Below, in pieces: positions 15,076 through 24,124 of a stretch of 27,802 nt of DNA. Numbering within the stretch: the first letter of the stretch is position 1; each line of letters begins with the position of its first letter. Made by a program: the position numbers and the translations under genes. Source of the DNA: Caryophanales bacterium (GTDB lineage Bacteria; Bacillota_I; Bacilli_A; RFN20; JAISJY01). Location: positions 1 through 27,802 of the forward strand of contig JAISJY010000084.1 in assembly GCA_031261365.1 (NCBI GenBank), written 5' to 3'. The notes beneath the pieces were generated by a model. That model worked only from the letters and a program-made list of their open reading frames with translations. It was not told where the DNA came from and made no database searches.

Positions 15076-16743
15076 ATGAAGAGTATTAATTTATTGATTA
15101 GTGGACTAGTATTATCGGCTTTGATTAGTTGTAAACCTACAAGTAATTATGATTTAGATAACTTTCTATTACATGGGACAGAAGAGAACCCTTATCAAAT
15201 TGTAAAAGAAAGTCAAACTCTAAAGATATTTGTCCCTAGAGGTTCACAAAATCCCCATTTTAATGAGATGAAAATGTTTAAGAAATTAAGTGAGATTACT
15301 AATTTAAACTTTAACTTTACCGAGGTTGATTCTAGTGCTTATACTCAAGTAAGGAGTGCAACTTGGGAAGATAAAAAGAACTTACCTGATTTATTTTTGT
15401 TTAATAATTCCACTTCTGAGCAAGTTTATTATGGAGCTTTTGGGGCTTTAGTTCCTTTTAATGATGATGAGGTCAAATTAGCAAATGGTTATAAAATTGG
15501 TAATGTTATTGATAATTTTATGCCAACATATAAGGGTTTGTTAGATAATAACTTTAATATTAATAATGGTTTAAATGCTAAAAAGGTCGCGACTTTTGCT
15601 GATGGTAAAATGTATTCAACTTTAAGTGTTAATGATGTTCCTAGAGATTTAACTTTTAAAATGTTTATTAATCAACAATGGATAGATAATTTACAAGAAG
15701 ATGGAGTTCAAATAAAGGATGCTGTTGATATTGAAACTATTGAAGATTATATTGAGGTTTTAAAAGCTTTTAAAAAGTATGATGCTAATAGAAACGGCAA
15801 AGATGATGAAGTTCCTGTCACGGCTAAAGAATTAGAATATTTAAGAAATTATATTTTAGCTAGTTATGGTTATGCTTTTCCGGGTATTGAATTAAGTGGG
15901 GATGAAATAATTTATGTTCCTAAAACAGAAGCTTATAAAAAGTATTTACAAACTATGCGACTTTTAGAAACTGAAGGTTTATTAGATATTTCTACTTTCT
16001 CTATTAAAACTGATGCTCAAATGGCTCAAAAGGGTTTAGAACACCGTTTAGGAAGTTTTTCTTCGGCTGCTGCTTATTTAACTGTGGGAATGAATTATGA
16101 AAGTGAATATGTTTGTATTACCCCTTTAAAGAGTTCTTATTATACAGGTACCCCTATGCAGTGGGGCTTCTCTACTTTTTATCCAACAGGAGCGGTTATT
16201 CCAAGTGGAACTAACTATATTAGAGAGGTAGCTAGATTATTAGATATTATGTATTCTGATTTAGGTATTCAACTAATTGCGTATGGTGAAGAAAATGTAG
16301 ATTGGCAATGGGACAATGAGGAGAAAACATCTTGGACTTTTAATGTTCCTAATGATTGGAAAGGAACTCAAGAAGAATATAGAGCCACTATAACTCCAAA
16401 TGTTGGGACAGCTAGTGCTTTATATTGGAAAAATGATTTTGTTGGTAAAATGAATGATGCTATTTTGACAAAACTAAATACTATGTCAAGTATTTACACT
16501 CCTTATATAAAAGTTGTCTTTCCTGAAGAAGTTAAAATGACTAATGATGAGTATAATGAAATTGAATTAATTAATGCTAGTTTACAAGCCTATCAATTAA
16601 ATGCTGAATATCAATTTATTAAGGAAGGTAAAAATACTAATGGAGAAGATTGGACTAAGTATTTAAGTAATTTAGATAAGTATAATGTGGGTAGATTAGA
16701 AGAGATATATCAAAATGCTTATAATAGGTTTAAAGGGGTATAA
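15076..16743 (+). CDS. Sugar ABC transporter substrate-binding lipoprotein (LplA/YtcQ-like)
   Basis: This 555-residue extracellular solute-binding protein is anchored by lipid at Cys19 (ALISC). It should capture an oligosaccharide and deliver it to the two upstream permeases. It is long for the class, as in the LplA/YtcQ group that handles bulky plant oligosaccharides. Features include LKIFVPRGSQNPHF, DLFLFNNSTSEQVY, a Glu/Asp-rich hinge (YDANRNGKDDEVPVTA), and the C-terminal EEVKMTNDEYNEIE typical of these proteins. AGGAGGT precedes the ATG, and the next gene starts directly after its stop codon. The ligand cannot be read from the sequence; the neighbouring rhamnosidase suggests a rhamnose-containing oligosaccharide. 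Confidence 0.92.
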   Translation: MKSINLLISGLVLSALISCKPTSNYDLDNFLLHGTEENPYQIVKESQTLKIFVPRGSQNPHFNEMKMFKKLSEITNLNFNFTEVDSSAYTQVRSATWEDKKNLPDLFLFNNSTSEQVYYGAFGALVPFNDDEVKLANGYKIGNVIDNFMPTYKGLLDNNFNINNGLNAKKVATFADGKMYSTLSVNDVPRDLTFKMFINQQWIDNLQEDGVQIKDAVDIETIEDYIEVLKAFKKYDANRNGKDDEVPVTAKELEYLRNYILASYGYAFPGIELSGDEIIYVPKTEAYKKYLQTMRLLETEGLLDISTFSIKTDAQMAQKGLEHRLGSFSSAAAYLTVGMNYESEYVCITPLKSSYYTGTPMQWGFSTFYPTGAVIPSGTNYIREVARLLDIMYSDLGIQLIAYGEENVDWQWDNEEKTSWTFNVPNDWKGTQEEYRATITPNVGTASALYWKNDFVGKMNDAILTKLNTMSSIYTPYIKVVFPEEVKMTNDEYNEIELINASLQAYQLNAEYQFIKEGKNTNGEDWTKYLSNLDKYNVGRLEEIYQNAYNRFKGV

Positions 16744-18735
16744 ATGAAAAGATTTGTCTTGAGTTTATTTGTTTTAGCTTCTTGTACCACTAATAGTAGT
16801 TCGGTTAGTTTAAGTTTAAGTGAAAGCAGTCTAAGTAGTGAAAGTAGTGAAATTAGTTTATCAAGTTCAAGTAGTGAAAGTTCAGAAAGTAGTCAGGTAA
16901 AAGAAATGATAAGTAAAAAAGAAATGTTAGATACTTTAAAGAATACTCCATATATTGTTGATAAGGACACGGAGAGTTTTATTGGTTTATCAAAGCCTTA
17001 TGAAGTAGGAGTGGATGAAGACCGTTTACAAAATGAAGTTTTATACCCTGTTCCTGAAGTTTTTGATTATGAATATGATTTAGAAGATTATGGTGTTTTA
17101 ACGAGCAATGCTAATAATTATTCAGCTTTTAATAACTTTTTAAATAGTATTAAAAATGTCATAGGAACTAAAAAAATAATCTTTGGAAGTGGTACTTATA
17201 AGTTCGCGAGGACGATAGAATTATATGGCTATGATGATTTATATTTTGTTGGTAATAATACTGAACATTTAATGACAGAATGGACATCTATTTATAAGTT
17301 TGATAATTGTCATAATATTCATTTTAATAATATTGATTTTGATTATAATCCAAGTCCAACAATTAGAGGTAGTATTGTTTCAAGTACTAATAACTCTGTG
17401 ACTATATTAGTTAATGATGAGTTTGATATTTCTTTAGCCAGATATAACGGAGGTGTCATTAGTTATGGTAATTATATGGAGTATGAATGGAATAATTTAA
17501 GTAATGCTTATGTTCCAAGCGGTAATCTGCTTTATAATTCAACAGGTGATAGTATTAAATCAATTTCTAATGGTTCTTATAATAGTAGTACTAAACAATT
17601 AACTTTAAACTTTAAAAATAATATTAGTCCTGTTTATGTTGGTAAAGTTGTTTCAGTTGCTTTCACGATGTATGAATATGTCGGTATATTATTTAAGAAT
17701 TGCCAAAGTGTATATTTAGAAACGGTTAATTTTTACTGTAATGCTGGGATGATGATTATTTCATATTCTAGTAAAGATATGTATTTGAATAGAGTTAATA
17801 TGATGTTAAAGAGTGGTAGTTCTCGTTTGATGACCGCGACTGCTGATGGTTTGCATACTATTGATAATCAAGGTGATTTAATCGTTACGAATAGTATTTA
17901 TGAAAATAGCCATGATGATGCTATGAATATTTGTACTTTCTATTTTAAAGTGGATTCCTTTTTTAGAAAGACTTTAACTATTTCAGCTACTAGTAATGAA
18001 GTAAGTATTAAGTTTAATGTCGGGGATGTTATTCAAATATTTGATAAGGACTCTTTAAAACTAGTTTATGAAAGAACAATAGTTGAGTCTGCCTCTTATG
18101 GTAGTTCTTATGATCTAGTTTTAGATAGTAATATTCCAACCGCGATAGATATAACTAATTATTTAGTTGGTAACAGTAATAGAATACCTAAATTAGTGGT
18201 AGATAATTGTCTTATTAGAAATAAAAGAAATAGAGGAATATTAGCTCAAGTTCAAGATGCTTTAATTAAGAATGTTACTTTTATTAATGTTATACACGGT
18301 CCTTTAATGTTAAATGCCACTAAGGATGTTTTTAGTGAAGGAATTGTTCCAAAAGATATCACAATTAGTAATTGTAAGTTTATTCATAATAATGCAGGAC
18401 CAGGTTTAGAAGGTGATGTTTCAGCTTTTAGAGGAGGTGGAACTATTATTCCTAATACTATTACTAACATTAATGTTGTTAATAATTTCTTTTATCAACC
18501 TTATTATGCTGGAGTTAATTTTGTGGCTAATGGGAATAGTTCAGCTAATAATAATTGTTTCTATGATTTAAGTAATATTAGAGTTAATTATTTATTAAGA
18601 AGTCGTTTATCAGAGAATATTGAGTTTAAAGATAATTTTGTTTATTTATTAGAAAGCATTAATGATTTTGCTATTGTTTCTGAAGTTAATTCAAACAATG
18701 TGCAAAGTGTAAATAATATTTTGGAGGTAGAATAG
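16744..18735 (+). CDS. Right-handed beta-helix lipoprotein, GH110-like (first paralogue)
   Basis: This 663-residue surface lipoprotein has a very short signal (lipidated Cys14, VLASC) and a Ser/Glu-rich linker (about 15-52). The rest is a pectate-lyase-type parallel beta-helix with repeated Asn/Ile/Phe coils (HNIHFNNIDFDY, LIVTNSIYENSHDDAMNI, KRNRGILAQVQDALIKNVTF). The DIDFDY-like early strand, TADGLH (Asp368, His371), the HDDAMNI loop (Asp391-Asp392) and the LIRNKRNRGIL segment resemble exo-alpha-1,3-galactosidases of family GH110; the Asp pair is the likely catalytic site. The family call rests on remembered motifs and is moderate; another beta-helix hydrolase is possible. The ATG follows the previous stop directly (AAAGGGG upstream). 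The next gene is a clear paralogue. Confidence 0.8.
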   Translation: MKRFVLSLFVLASCTTNSSSVSLSLSESSLSSESSEISLSSSSSESSESSQVKEMISKKEMLDTLKNTPYIVDKDTESFIGLSKPYEVGVDEDRLQNEVLYPVPEVFDYEYDLEDYGVLTSNANNYSAFNNFLNSIKNVIGTKKIIFGSGTYKFARTIELYGYDDLYFVGNNTEHLMTEWTSIYKFDNCHNIHFNNIDFDYNPSPTIRGSIVSSTNNSVTILVNDEFDISLARYNGGVISYGNYMEYEWNNLSNAYVPSGNLLYNSTGDSIKSISNGSYNSSTKQLTLNFKNNISPVYVGKVVSVAFTMYEYVGILFKNCQSVYLETVNFYCNAGMMIISYSSKDMYLNRVNMMLKSGSSRLMTATADGLHTIDNQGDLIVTNSIYENSHDDAMNICTFYFKVDSFFRKTLTISATSNEVSIKFNVGDVIQIFDKDSLKLVYERTIVESASYGSSYDLVLDSNIPTAIDITNYLVGNSNRIPKLVVDNCLIRNKRNRGILAQVQDALIKNVTFINVIHGPLMLNATKDVFSEGIVPKDITISNCKFIHNNAGPGLEGDVSAFRGGGTIIPNTITNINVVNNFFYQPYYAGVNFVANGNSSANNNCFYDLSNIRVNYLLRSRLSENIEFKDNFVYLLESINDFAIVSEVNSNNVQSVNNILEVE

Positions 18736-21414
18736 ATGAAAAAAAGTTTATTGTTATTAAGTGGTTTATTAATAATAGGTTGTACTCCTACTATTAAAAG
18801 TAGTTCAAGTGAAACGCTTAGTTTAAGTTCCAGCAGTTCAAGTAGTGTAGAAAGTTCCAGCAGTTCTTCTGTGGATGTTGGTCCAACAATTAATGAGGTT
18901 ATTTCCTCTTTGGAAGAAGATGTTTATGCTCATACTTTGTCTGGTAATTATGGACTTAGCAATCCAAGTATTGTGGGTGTTATTGAAAGTGAGGTTGTTA
19001 GTAAATATAGCATACCTGATGATAGTGAGTTTGCTAACATTATTGATTTTGAAACTTTTGAAGGAGATGATTTAGCTAAGTTTAATTCAGCCTTATTGTT
19101 AGCAAAGACTAAAGAAGGATTAGTTAAATTAAAACTTCCGAATAGAACTTTAAATCTTGTCAGTGATGCAAGTGCAGGAGCCAATATATCTTTAGATGGT
19201 TTTAATGATTTATATCTTGAAGGAGGAGAAGAAACTTTATTAATGATAAATCCTCAAGGATCATACAAAGGTGGTATAAGTATTAATAATAGTCATAATA
19301 TTCATTTAGAAAATATTGCTATTGATTATTTGGTTTCTCCTACTTTAACAGGTATTGTGGAGAGTGTTTCTAATAAAACTGTCACTATGACTATTCCTGA
19401 TGAGTTAATTGCTTCAGCTGAAAGGTATGAAAGTTTAGGTCTTAACACTTTACATTCTTATATTGAATATGATAAATATACTTTAGCTCCTAAAGAGGAT
19501 GCTAATATTTTAATTGCTAGTCAAGGATTTTTTAAGTCTTTTAGTTTTGATTTACCTAATAAGAAAATTAGTGTTACTTTTGTTGATAACTATGAAACTT
19601 TTGTTGCTCCTAGAGTTGCCGAGATAGTTGCTTTAGGTTTTACAATGTATGGACCTTCAGCAATTGGTATGGGTAATTCCAGCGATTTATATTTTGAAAA
19701 TATTACTATTAATACAGCTCCGGGCATGGCTTTCACGGCTGATAGATGTACTGATATGTTTATTAATAGATTAAACATTGTTAAAAATAGAAGTAGATAT
19801 ATGACGGCAACCGCTGATGGTATTCATTTCTCGCAGTGCCTAGGTAGTGTGGAGATTACTAATAGTATTATTGAAAATACTCATGATGATGCTTTGAATA
19901 TTAAAGCAGGTTATTATTATTCTTTGAGTGGGGTTGATGCTACAGCTAAAACTCTTAATATTGTGGCTAGGACTAGTTCAATTAATTTAGCTAAAGCAGG
20001 TGAGCAAATTGCTATTTATGACCTTAATACTTTTGCTTTAAAAAAGATATTCACGGTTGTTAGTGCAAGTGGGAACGCTAATAATCAAACAATAACAGTT
20101 AGTGAAAGAATATCAGGAACAATTGATTGGGACAATAGTGTGGCAACTAATATTAGTTTAGTACCAGACTTCAAGTTTGAAAATAACATTGTTAGAGATA
20201 AGAGAAATAGAGGTATTTTAGTTCAAGTTCCTAATGCTATTATTAAGAATAATTCTTTTTTTAATGTTGGACACGGTTCAGTTATGCTTCATTCTAGTTT
20301 AGATGTTTTTAATGAAGCAACAATGCCAAGCAATATGAGTGTTATTAACAATAAGTTTATTAATAATGGTTATCTTCCTTTAGGTTCATTAAGGGGTGAT
20401 GTAGCTTCTTTTGCGATTACAAGTAATGGAACAGTCGCTCCAATAGATACAATAAAAGAGATTAATATTTCTAATAATTATTTTAGTAATACAGCTAATG
20501 CGGGTATAAGTTTAAGAGGTGTTGGTTCTTCTAATATTTCTGATAATCTTTTTTATAATGTAGCCAGAAAAACAGATATGGTTGAGGGGTGTTTAGAATT
20601 AGAAAATGCTGGAGGTATTTTAGTTAATGGTAATTATAATCATAATACTTCAGGTAGTGAAACTTTTGCAGGTATTATTTTGGCAGGGTTAACGAGTAAA
20701 GATAATATAACTTTACAAGATAATTATGATATGCAATTTCAAAGTTTTGATGGAGAGATAACAATTATTGAATTACCACCACATACTTCAAATATAGTTA
20801 TTGATGGAGATGTAAGTGAATGGGATGTTATTCCAACAAGTATTGATTTAATTGGTTCAAGTTTAGCAACAGGTGAAGCTATAGAACCTAGTAAATATAA
20901 TGATGTTTTTGAAGTTGAAATGGCTAAGATTTCTTATAATTCTAGTGGTATTTATTTTGCTTTTAAGATAAGAGATGATTTATTAGATTTTAAGACAACA
21001 GCTAATTTTTGGATAGGTGACTGTGTGGAGATTTTCTATTCTAGTGTGACCGATGTTCCTAATGCTGATTTTACTCTTTATAAAAATGAAGGAGATGTTT
21101 TCCAATTAGCTATTGCTCCTACTTGGGGTTTTACTTTAGGAAATTCTCGGACTAGTGATAGTATTATTGCAGGGAAGTCTTCTATTCAAGTTAGTGCAGT
21201 TGTTAGTGAAACAGGTTATAAAGGAGAGATATTTATACCATTTACTTTACTACCTAATTCTTTAAATGCTGAGGATGTGGCTATATGTTTAGTGTTTGCC
21301 GATGGAGATAGAGATAGTATTAATAGAAAAAGATTACAAGTAGGGAATGTACCGCATTTTGTGGAGGCTTATAAAACTAAGACGGCTAGAATGCAAAGAT
21401 TTAAGTTTATATAG
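18736..21414 (+). CDS. Right-handed beta-helix lipoprotein, GH110-like, with C-terminal CBM9-like domain (second paralogue)
   Basis: This is an 892-residue surface lipoprotein with lipidated Cys16 (LIIGC) and a Ser-rich linker to about residue 50. Residues about 100-670 form the same beta-helix as the preceding gene: LYFENITINTAPGMAFTADR, TADGIHFSQCLGSVEITNS (Asp361, His364), THDDALNI (Asp384-Asp385), and DKRNRGILVQVPNAIIKN. Unlike its neighbour it continues into a domain (about 690-892) opening IVIDGDVSEWDVIP, with FEVEMAKISYNSSGIYFAFKI and WIGDCVEIFYSS. This is typical of CBM9-like carbohydrate-binding modules. The ribosome site GGAGG lies at the end of the previous gene, and the ATG follows its stop without a gap. 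The two genes probably arose by tandem duplication, then diverged in substrate or in attachment to it. Confidence 0.82.
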   Translation: MKKSLLLLSGLLIIGCTPTIKSSSSETLSLSSSSSSSVESSSSSSVDVGPTINEVISSLEEDVYAHTLSGNYGLSNPSIVGVIESEVVSKYSIPDDSEFANIIDFETFEGDDLAKFNSALLLAKTKEGLVKLKLPNRTLNLVSDASAGANISLDGFNDLYLEGGEETLLMINPQGSYKGGISINNSHNIHLENIAIDYLVSPTLTGIVESVSNKTVTMTIPDELIASAERYESLGLNTLHSYIEYDKYTLAPKEDANILIASQGFFKSFSFDLPNKKISVTFVDNYETFVAPRVAEIVALGFTMYGPSAIGMGNSSDLYFENITINTAPGMAFTADRCTDMFINRLNIVKNRSRYMTATADGIHFSQCLGSVEITNSIIENTHDDALNIKAGYYYSLSGVDATAKTLNIVARTSSINLAKAGEQIAIYDLNTFALKKIFTVVSASGNANNQTITVSERISGTIDWDNSVATNISLVPDFKFENNIVRDKRNRGILVQVPNAIIKNNSFFNVGHGSVMLHSSLDVFNEATMPSNMSVINNKFINNGYLPLGSLRGDVASFAITSNGTVAPIDTIKEINISNNYFSNTANAGISLRGVGSSNISDNLFYNVARKTDMVEGCLELENAGGILVNGNYNHNTSGSETFAGIILAGLTSKDNITLQDNYDMQFQSFDGEITIIELPPHTSNIVIDGDVSEWDVIPTSIDLIGSSLATGEAIEPSKYNDVFEVEMAKISYNSSGIYFAFKIRDDLLDFKTTANFWIGDCVEIFYSSVTDVPNADFTLYKNEGDVFQLAIAPTWGFTLGNSRTSDSIIAGKSSIQVSAVVSETGYKGEIFIPFTLLPNSLNAEDVAICLVFADGDRDSINRKRLQVGNVPHFVEAYKTKTARMQRFKFI

Positions 21415-21443
21415 TCGGAAGACTTAAAATAAAGGAGGAAAAA

Positions 21444-24104
21444 ATGAAGAAAGGTTTATTGTTTATGATGGGGTTGGCATTATTAACAGGGTGTGTTACT
21501 AATACTTCTTCCCCAGAAAGTAGTCAAGTTAGTAGTAGTGAAGATGTTGTTAGCAGTCAAGTTGTTAGTAGTACAGGGACTAGTAGTATAGATATAAGTA
21601 GTCTTAGCGAATTAGCTCCTACTTTAACAATTACAAGTGCTAAAAGTGTTGAATTAGAATTAGGTGAGACTTATACTTTAGCTTATGACACAACTAATGA
21701 TGTAGGTGGAGTTGAAGTACAAGTATCAGGAGGAAGTTATAATGCTTCAACAAAGGTATTCTCGGCTTCAGTAGCAGGTAATTATACTTTAACAGTAACA
21801 GTAAGAAATATAACTTTAACAGCGGTTGATACTGTTAGTGTTACTTATTTGCCAGAAGATACTGAAGATCCTGTTTTAACTTTATCAAGTTTAACAGATG
21901 TAATAGGGGCAGTCGGAACAGATATTATTTTACCGAGTGCAACAGCTTTAGATGCTCGTGATGGGGATATTTCAGCAGATATTGAAGTTGTCCCAACGGT
22001 TTCTAGAGGAATAAGTATTACTAAAAACTTAAATAATACTTATACTTTAAATACTTTAGTTTCTGGTACTCATATTATTTCTTATTATGTTGAAGATTCT
22101 AAAGGAAATTATGATGAAAAGTTTATTAATGTAATTGTTACTCCTAGTGTCCCTGAGACAATTATTCCTAGTGAGAGTAATAGGATTTCTAACTTGAATA
22201 CTAGTGAATTAACTTATGTTGAAAACTTCTCTAGAGGTTATTCTTCTGATTTATCTAAAGGTTTAGTTTGGGATGCAACTGTTAAAGCAAGTCTTATTGG
22301 TGATGAGAGAGCTTTAGCTGGTAATTCCTTATTATTAGATTATAGTGAGTGTGCTTCTAATACCAATACTAGTTTCTTCTTTGGAGCTTTAGATACTTAT
22401 ATTAAGAGTGGTCGGTGGACTATTGAGTTTGATGTTAAAAAATTAGAAGGAAATATTCCAGGTTTTTATGTTAGTTTTATTTTTGATGGAGATAATAGTG
22501 GTGATAATACTATAACAACAACCATAACTAGTGAAACTACTCATATTACTTTTAATCAAATTAAGTCTTTTGATACGACTAAAGATTGGCATTTTAGAGT
22601 ATTCACTTATACCGGAGATGGTTCTTTTACTTATAATAATTTAAAATTAGTATTTGATAATTTTAGTTTTACTTATAAAACAGTAGAAGATGCTAATGTT
22701 TCTAGAACTTCTGGTATTACTTTAACAAATGATGATTTAGATGCTGGTTATACTTTGACAGGTGTTGGAGATAATTATACTAATGTAAGTGGAACAGGAC
22801 AACCTACTTATGTTGATAATAGCAAATTAGTTAGTGGAGAATTATTAACAAGTGAACAAGCTTCTTTAGTAACGGCTGAAAATGGTTTCCATAGTCCTTA
22901 TTCAATATTATTTAAAGGACAAATAAGTAACTTTGATGCTATTCAAGGTTTAATGGTTGATGAGGCTTATGATTATACAGTCACGGTTAATGTTTTAGTT
23001 GGTGTGGCTGGTGGTTGGTATTTCTTTATATCTAATGCTGGTTTAGCTCAACAAAAAGCAACTCCATTAGATAGTTCAGCAGGTTTACATACCTGGACTA
23101 ATACTTTTGGTGGTAATGGTAATTATATCAATATTGGTTTTTACAGAGATGGAGCAACTGTTTTATTAGTTGGTGATATTATAGTTTCTAGATCTTTGAA
23201 ACCTTTAGCAGAGACAACTCCAAATGGTTATAAGCCTGGTGATGCTTGGCATTTTACTCCAGAACAAATACCAACTTTTGGAGGTAATTTAGCAGGTACT
23301 GATGTTGCAACTTCAACTGTTCCTGTCTTAGTCGGTCAAGAAGGATTTGGAGCAACAGCGAACTATTATAATGTTCCTGGAAATAGTTCAATGGGATTAT
23401 TCCATAACATAGTAGAGCCTGAAGCAAAATATAGATTAACGGTTTATGCTTATGTTATTTCTTGGACAGGTCGAGCAATGCTTAATTTTGATAATTCTAG
23501 ATTTGAAGATTTAGGTAATCATGATGCTGGTTATCATAAATGGACTTTAGATTTTACAGGTGGTAATTTTATAAGTATGTTTGCCCCTGATGGAGCTGTT
23601 GAATATTACATAGGTTCAGTTAGATTACAATTAGTTAATTTACTTGGTCAAGAAGAACCTCAAACAGCAGGTGGTTTTAAGATAGGTCAAACTTGGTCTT
23701 ATAGTGCTACTCAAATACCACAATGGGGTGATGGAGGAGCTAATGGTGATGATGTTTTAACTTCTTCTGTTCCCGCTTTAGCAGGTTTAAGAGGGTTTGA
23801 AGGAGAATATGCTAATCATTATGATATTGCTGGTAATACTTCTTGTCCTTTATTCTATAACAGATATGAAGCAACTTCAACTTATAGATTAGTTATTTAT
23901 GTTTATGTAGTTTCTTGGTCAGGTAGAGTAATGATTAACTTTGATAATTCTAGTTTTGATTTATTAGAAGCTAGTGGTACACCTGGTTATCATGCTTATG
24001 TTTTAGATGGTATTAAAGGACATAACTTTACCTTGCTTTATGCAGCTGATGGACCAGCCGAGTTTTATATTGGTTCGGCTGTTGTTGAGTTAACTAAAGT
24101 TTAG
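21444..24104 (+). CDS. Large multi-module lipoprotein, Ig-like and repeated beta-sandwich domains
   Basis: This 886-residue surface lipoprotein has lipidated Cys17 (LLTGC), then a Ser-rich linker (to about 55). An Ig-like domain follows (about 57-133, VELELGETYTLAY, GNYTLTVTV), then a DUF5011/HYR-like domain (about 137-235: ALDARDGDIS, GTHIISYYVEDSKGN). Four beta-sandwich modules then start near residues 250, 428, 589 and 737. The last two are clear repeats: KPGDAWHFTPEQIP against KIGQTWSYSATQIP, GRAMLNFDNSRF against GRVMINFDNSSF, and AVEYYIGSVRLQLV against AEFYIGSAVVELTK. No catalytic motif was seen, so a glycan-binding or scaffold role beside the beta-helix proteins is inferred. AAAGGAGG lies just before the ATG. 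I do not recognise a named family for the repeated module. Confidence 0.8.
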   Translation: MKKGLLFMMGLALLTGCVTNTSSPESSQVSSSEDVVSSQVVSSTGTSSIDISSLSELAPTLTITSAKSVELELGETYTLAYDTTNDVGGVEVQVSGGSYNASTKVFSASVAGNYTLTVTVRNITLTAVDTVSVTYLPEDTEDPVLTLSSLTDVIGAVGTDIILPSATALDARDGDISADIEVVPTVSRGISITKNLNNTYTLNTLVSGTHIISYYVEDSKGNYDEKFINVIVTPSVPETIIPSESNRISNLNTSELTYVENFSRGYSSDLSKGLVWDATVKASLIGDERALAGNSLLLDYSECASNTNTSFFFGALDTYIKSGRWTIEFDVKKLEGNIPGFYVSFIFDGDNSGDNTITTTITSETTHITFNQIKSFDTTKDWHFRVFTYTGDGSFTYNNLKLVFDNFSFTYKTVEDANVSRTSGITLTNDDLDAGYTLTGVGDNYTNVSGTGQPTYVDNSKLVSGELLTSEQASLVTAENGFHSPYSILFKGQISNFDAIQGLMVDEAYDYTVTVNVLVGVAGGWYFFISNAGLAQQKATPLDSSAGLHTWTNTFGGNGNYINIGFYRDGATVLLVGDIIVSRSLKPLAETTPNGYKPGDAWHFTPEQIPTFGGNLAGTDVATSTVPVLVGQEGFGATANYYNVPGNSSMGLFHNIVEPEAKYRLTVYAYVISWTGRAMLNFDNSRFEDLGNHDAGYHKWTLDFTGGNFISMFAPDGAVEYYIGSVRLQLVNLLGQEEPQTAGGFKIGQTWSYSATQIPQWGDGGANGDDVLTSSVPALAGLRGFEGEYANHYDIAGNTSCPLFYNRYEATSTYRLVIYVYVVSWSGRVMINFDNSSFDLLEASGTPGYHAYVLDGIKGHNFTLLYAADGPAEFYIGSAVVELTKV

Positions 24105-24124
24105 TTTTTTTAGGGAGGTATTTG

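Noticed and set aside
18948..19778. Minus-strand open frames at 18948-19184 and 19590-19778
   Set aside because: They lie wholly inside the second beta-helix gene, lack ribosome sites and resemble no family; they are shadows of the coding strand.
24122..24124. TTG at 24122 as the start of the GH127-like gene
   Set aside because: The ATG immediately after it at 24125 has better spacing from GGGAGGT at 24113-24119.
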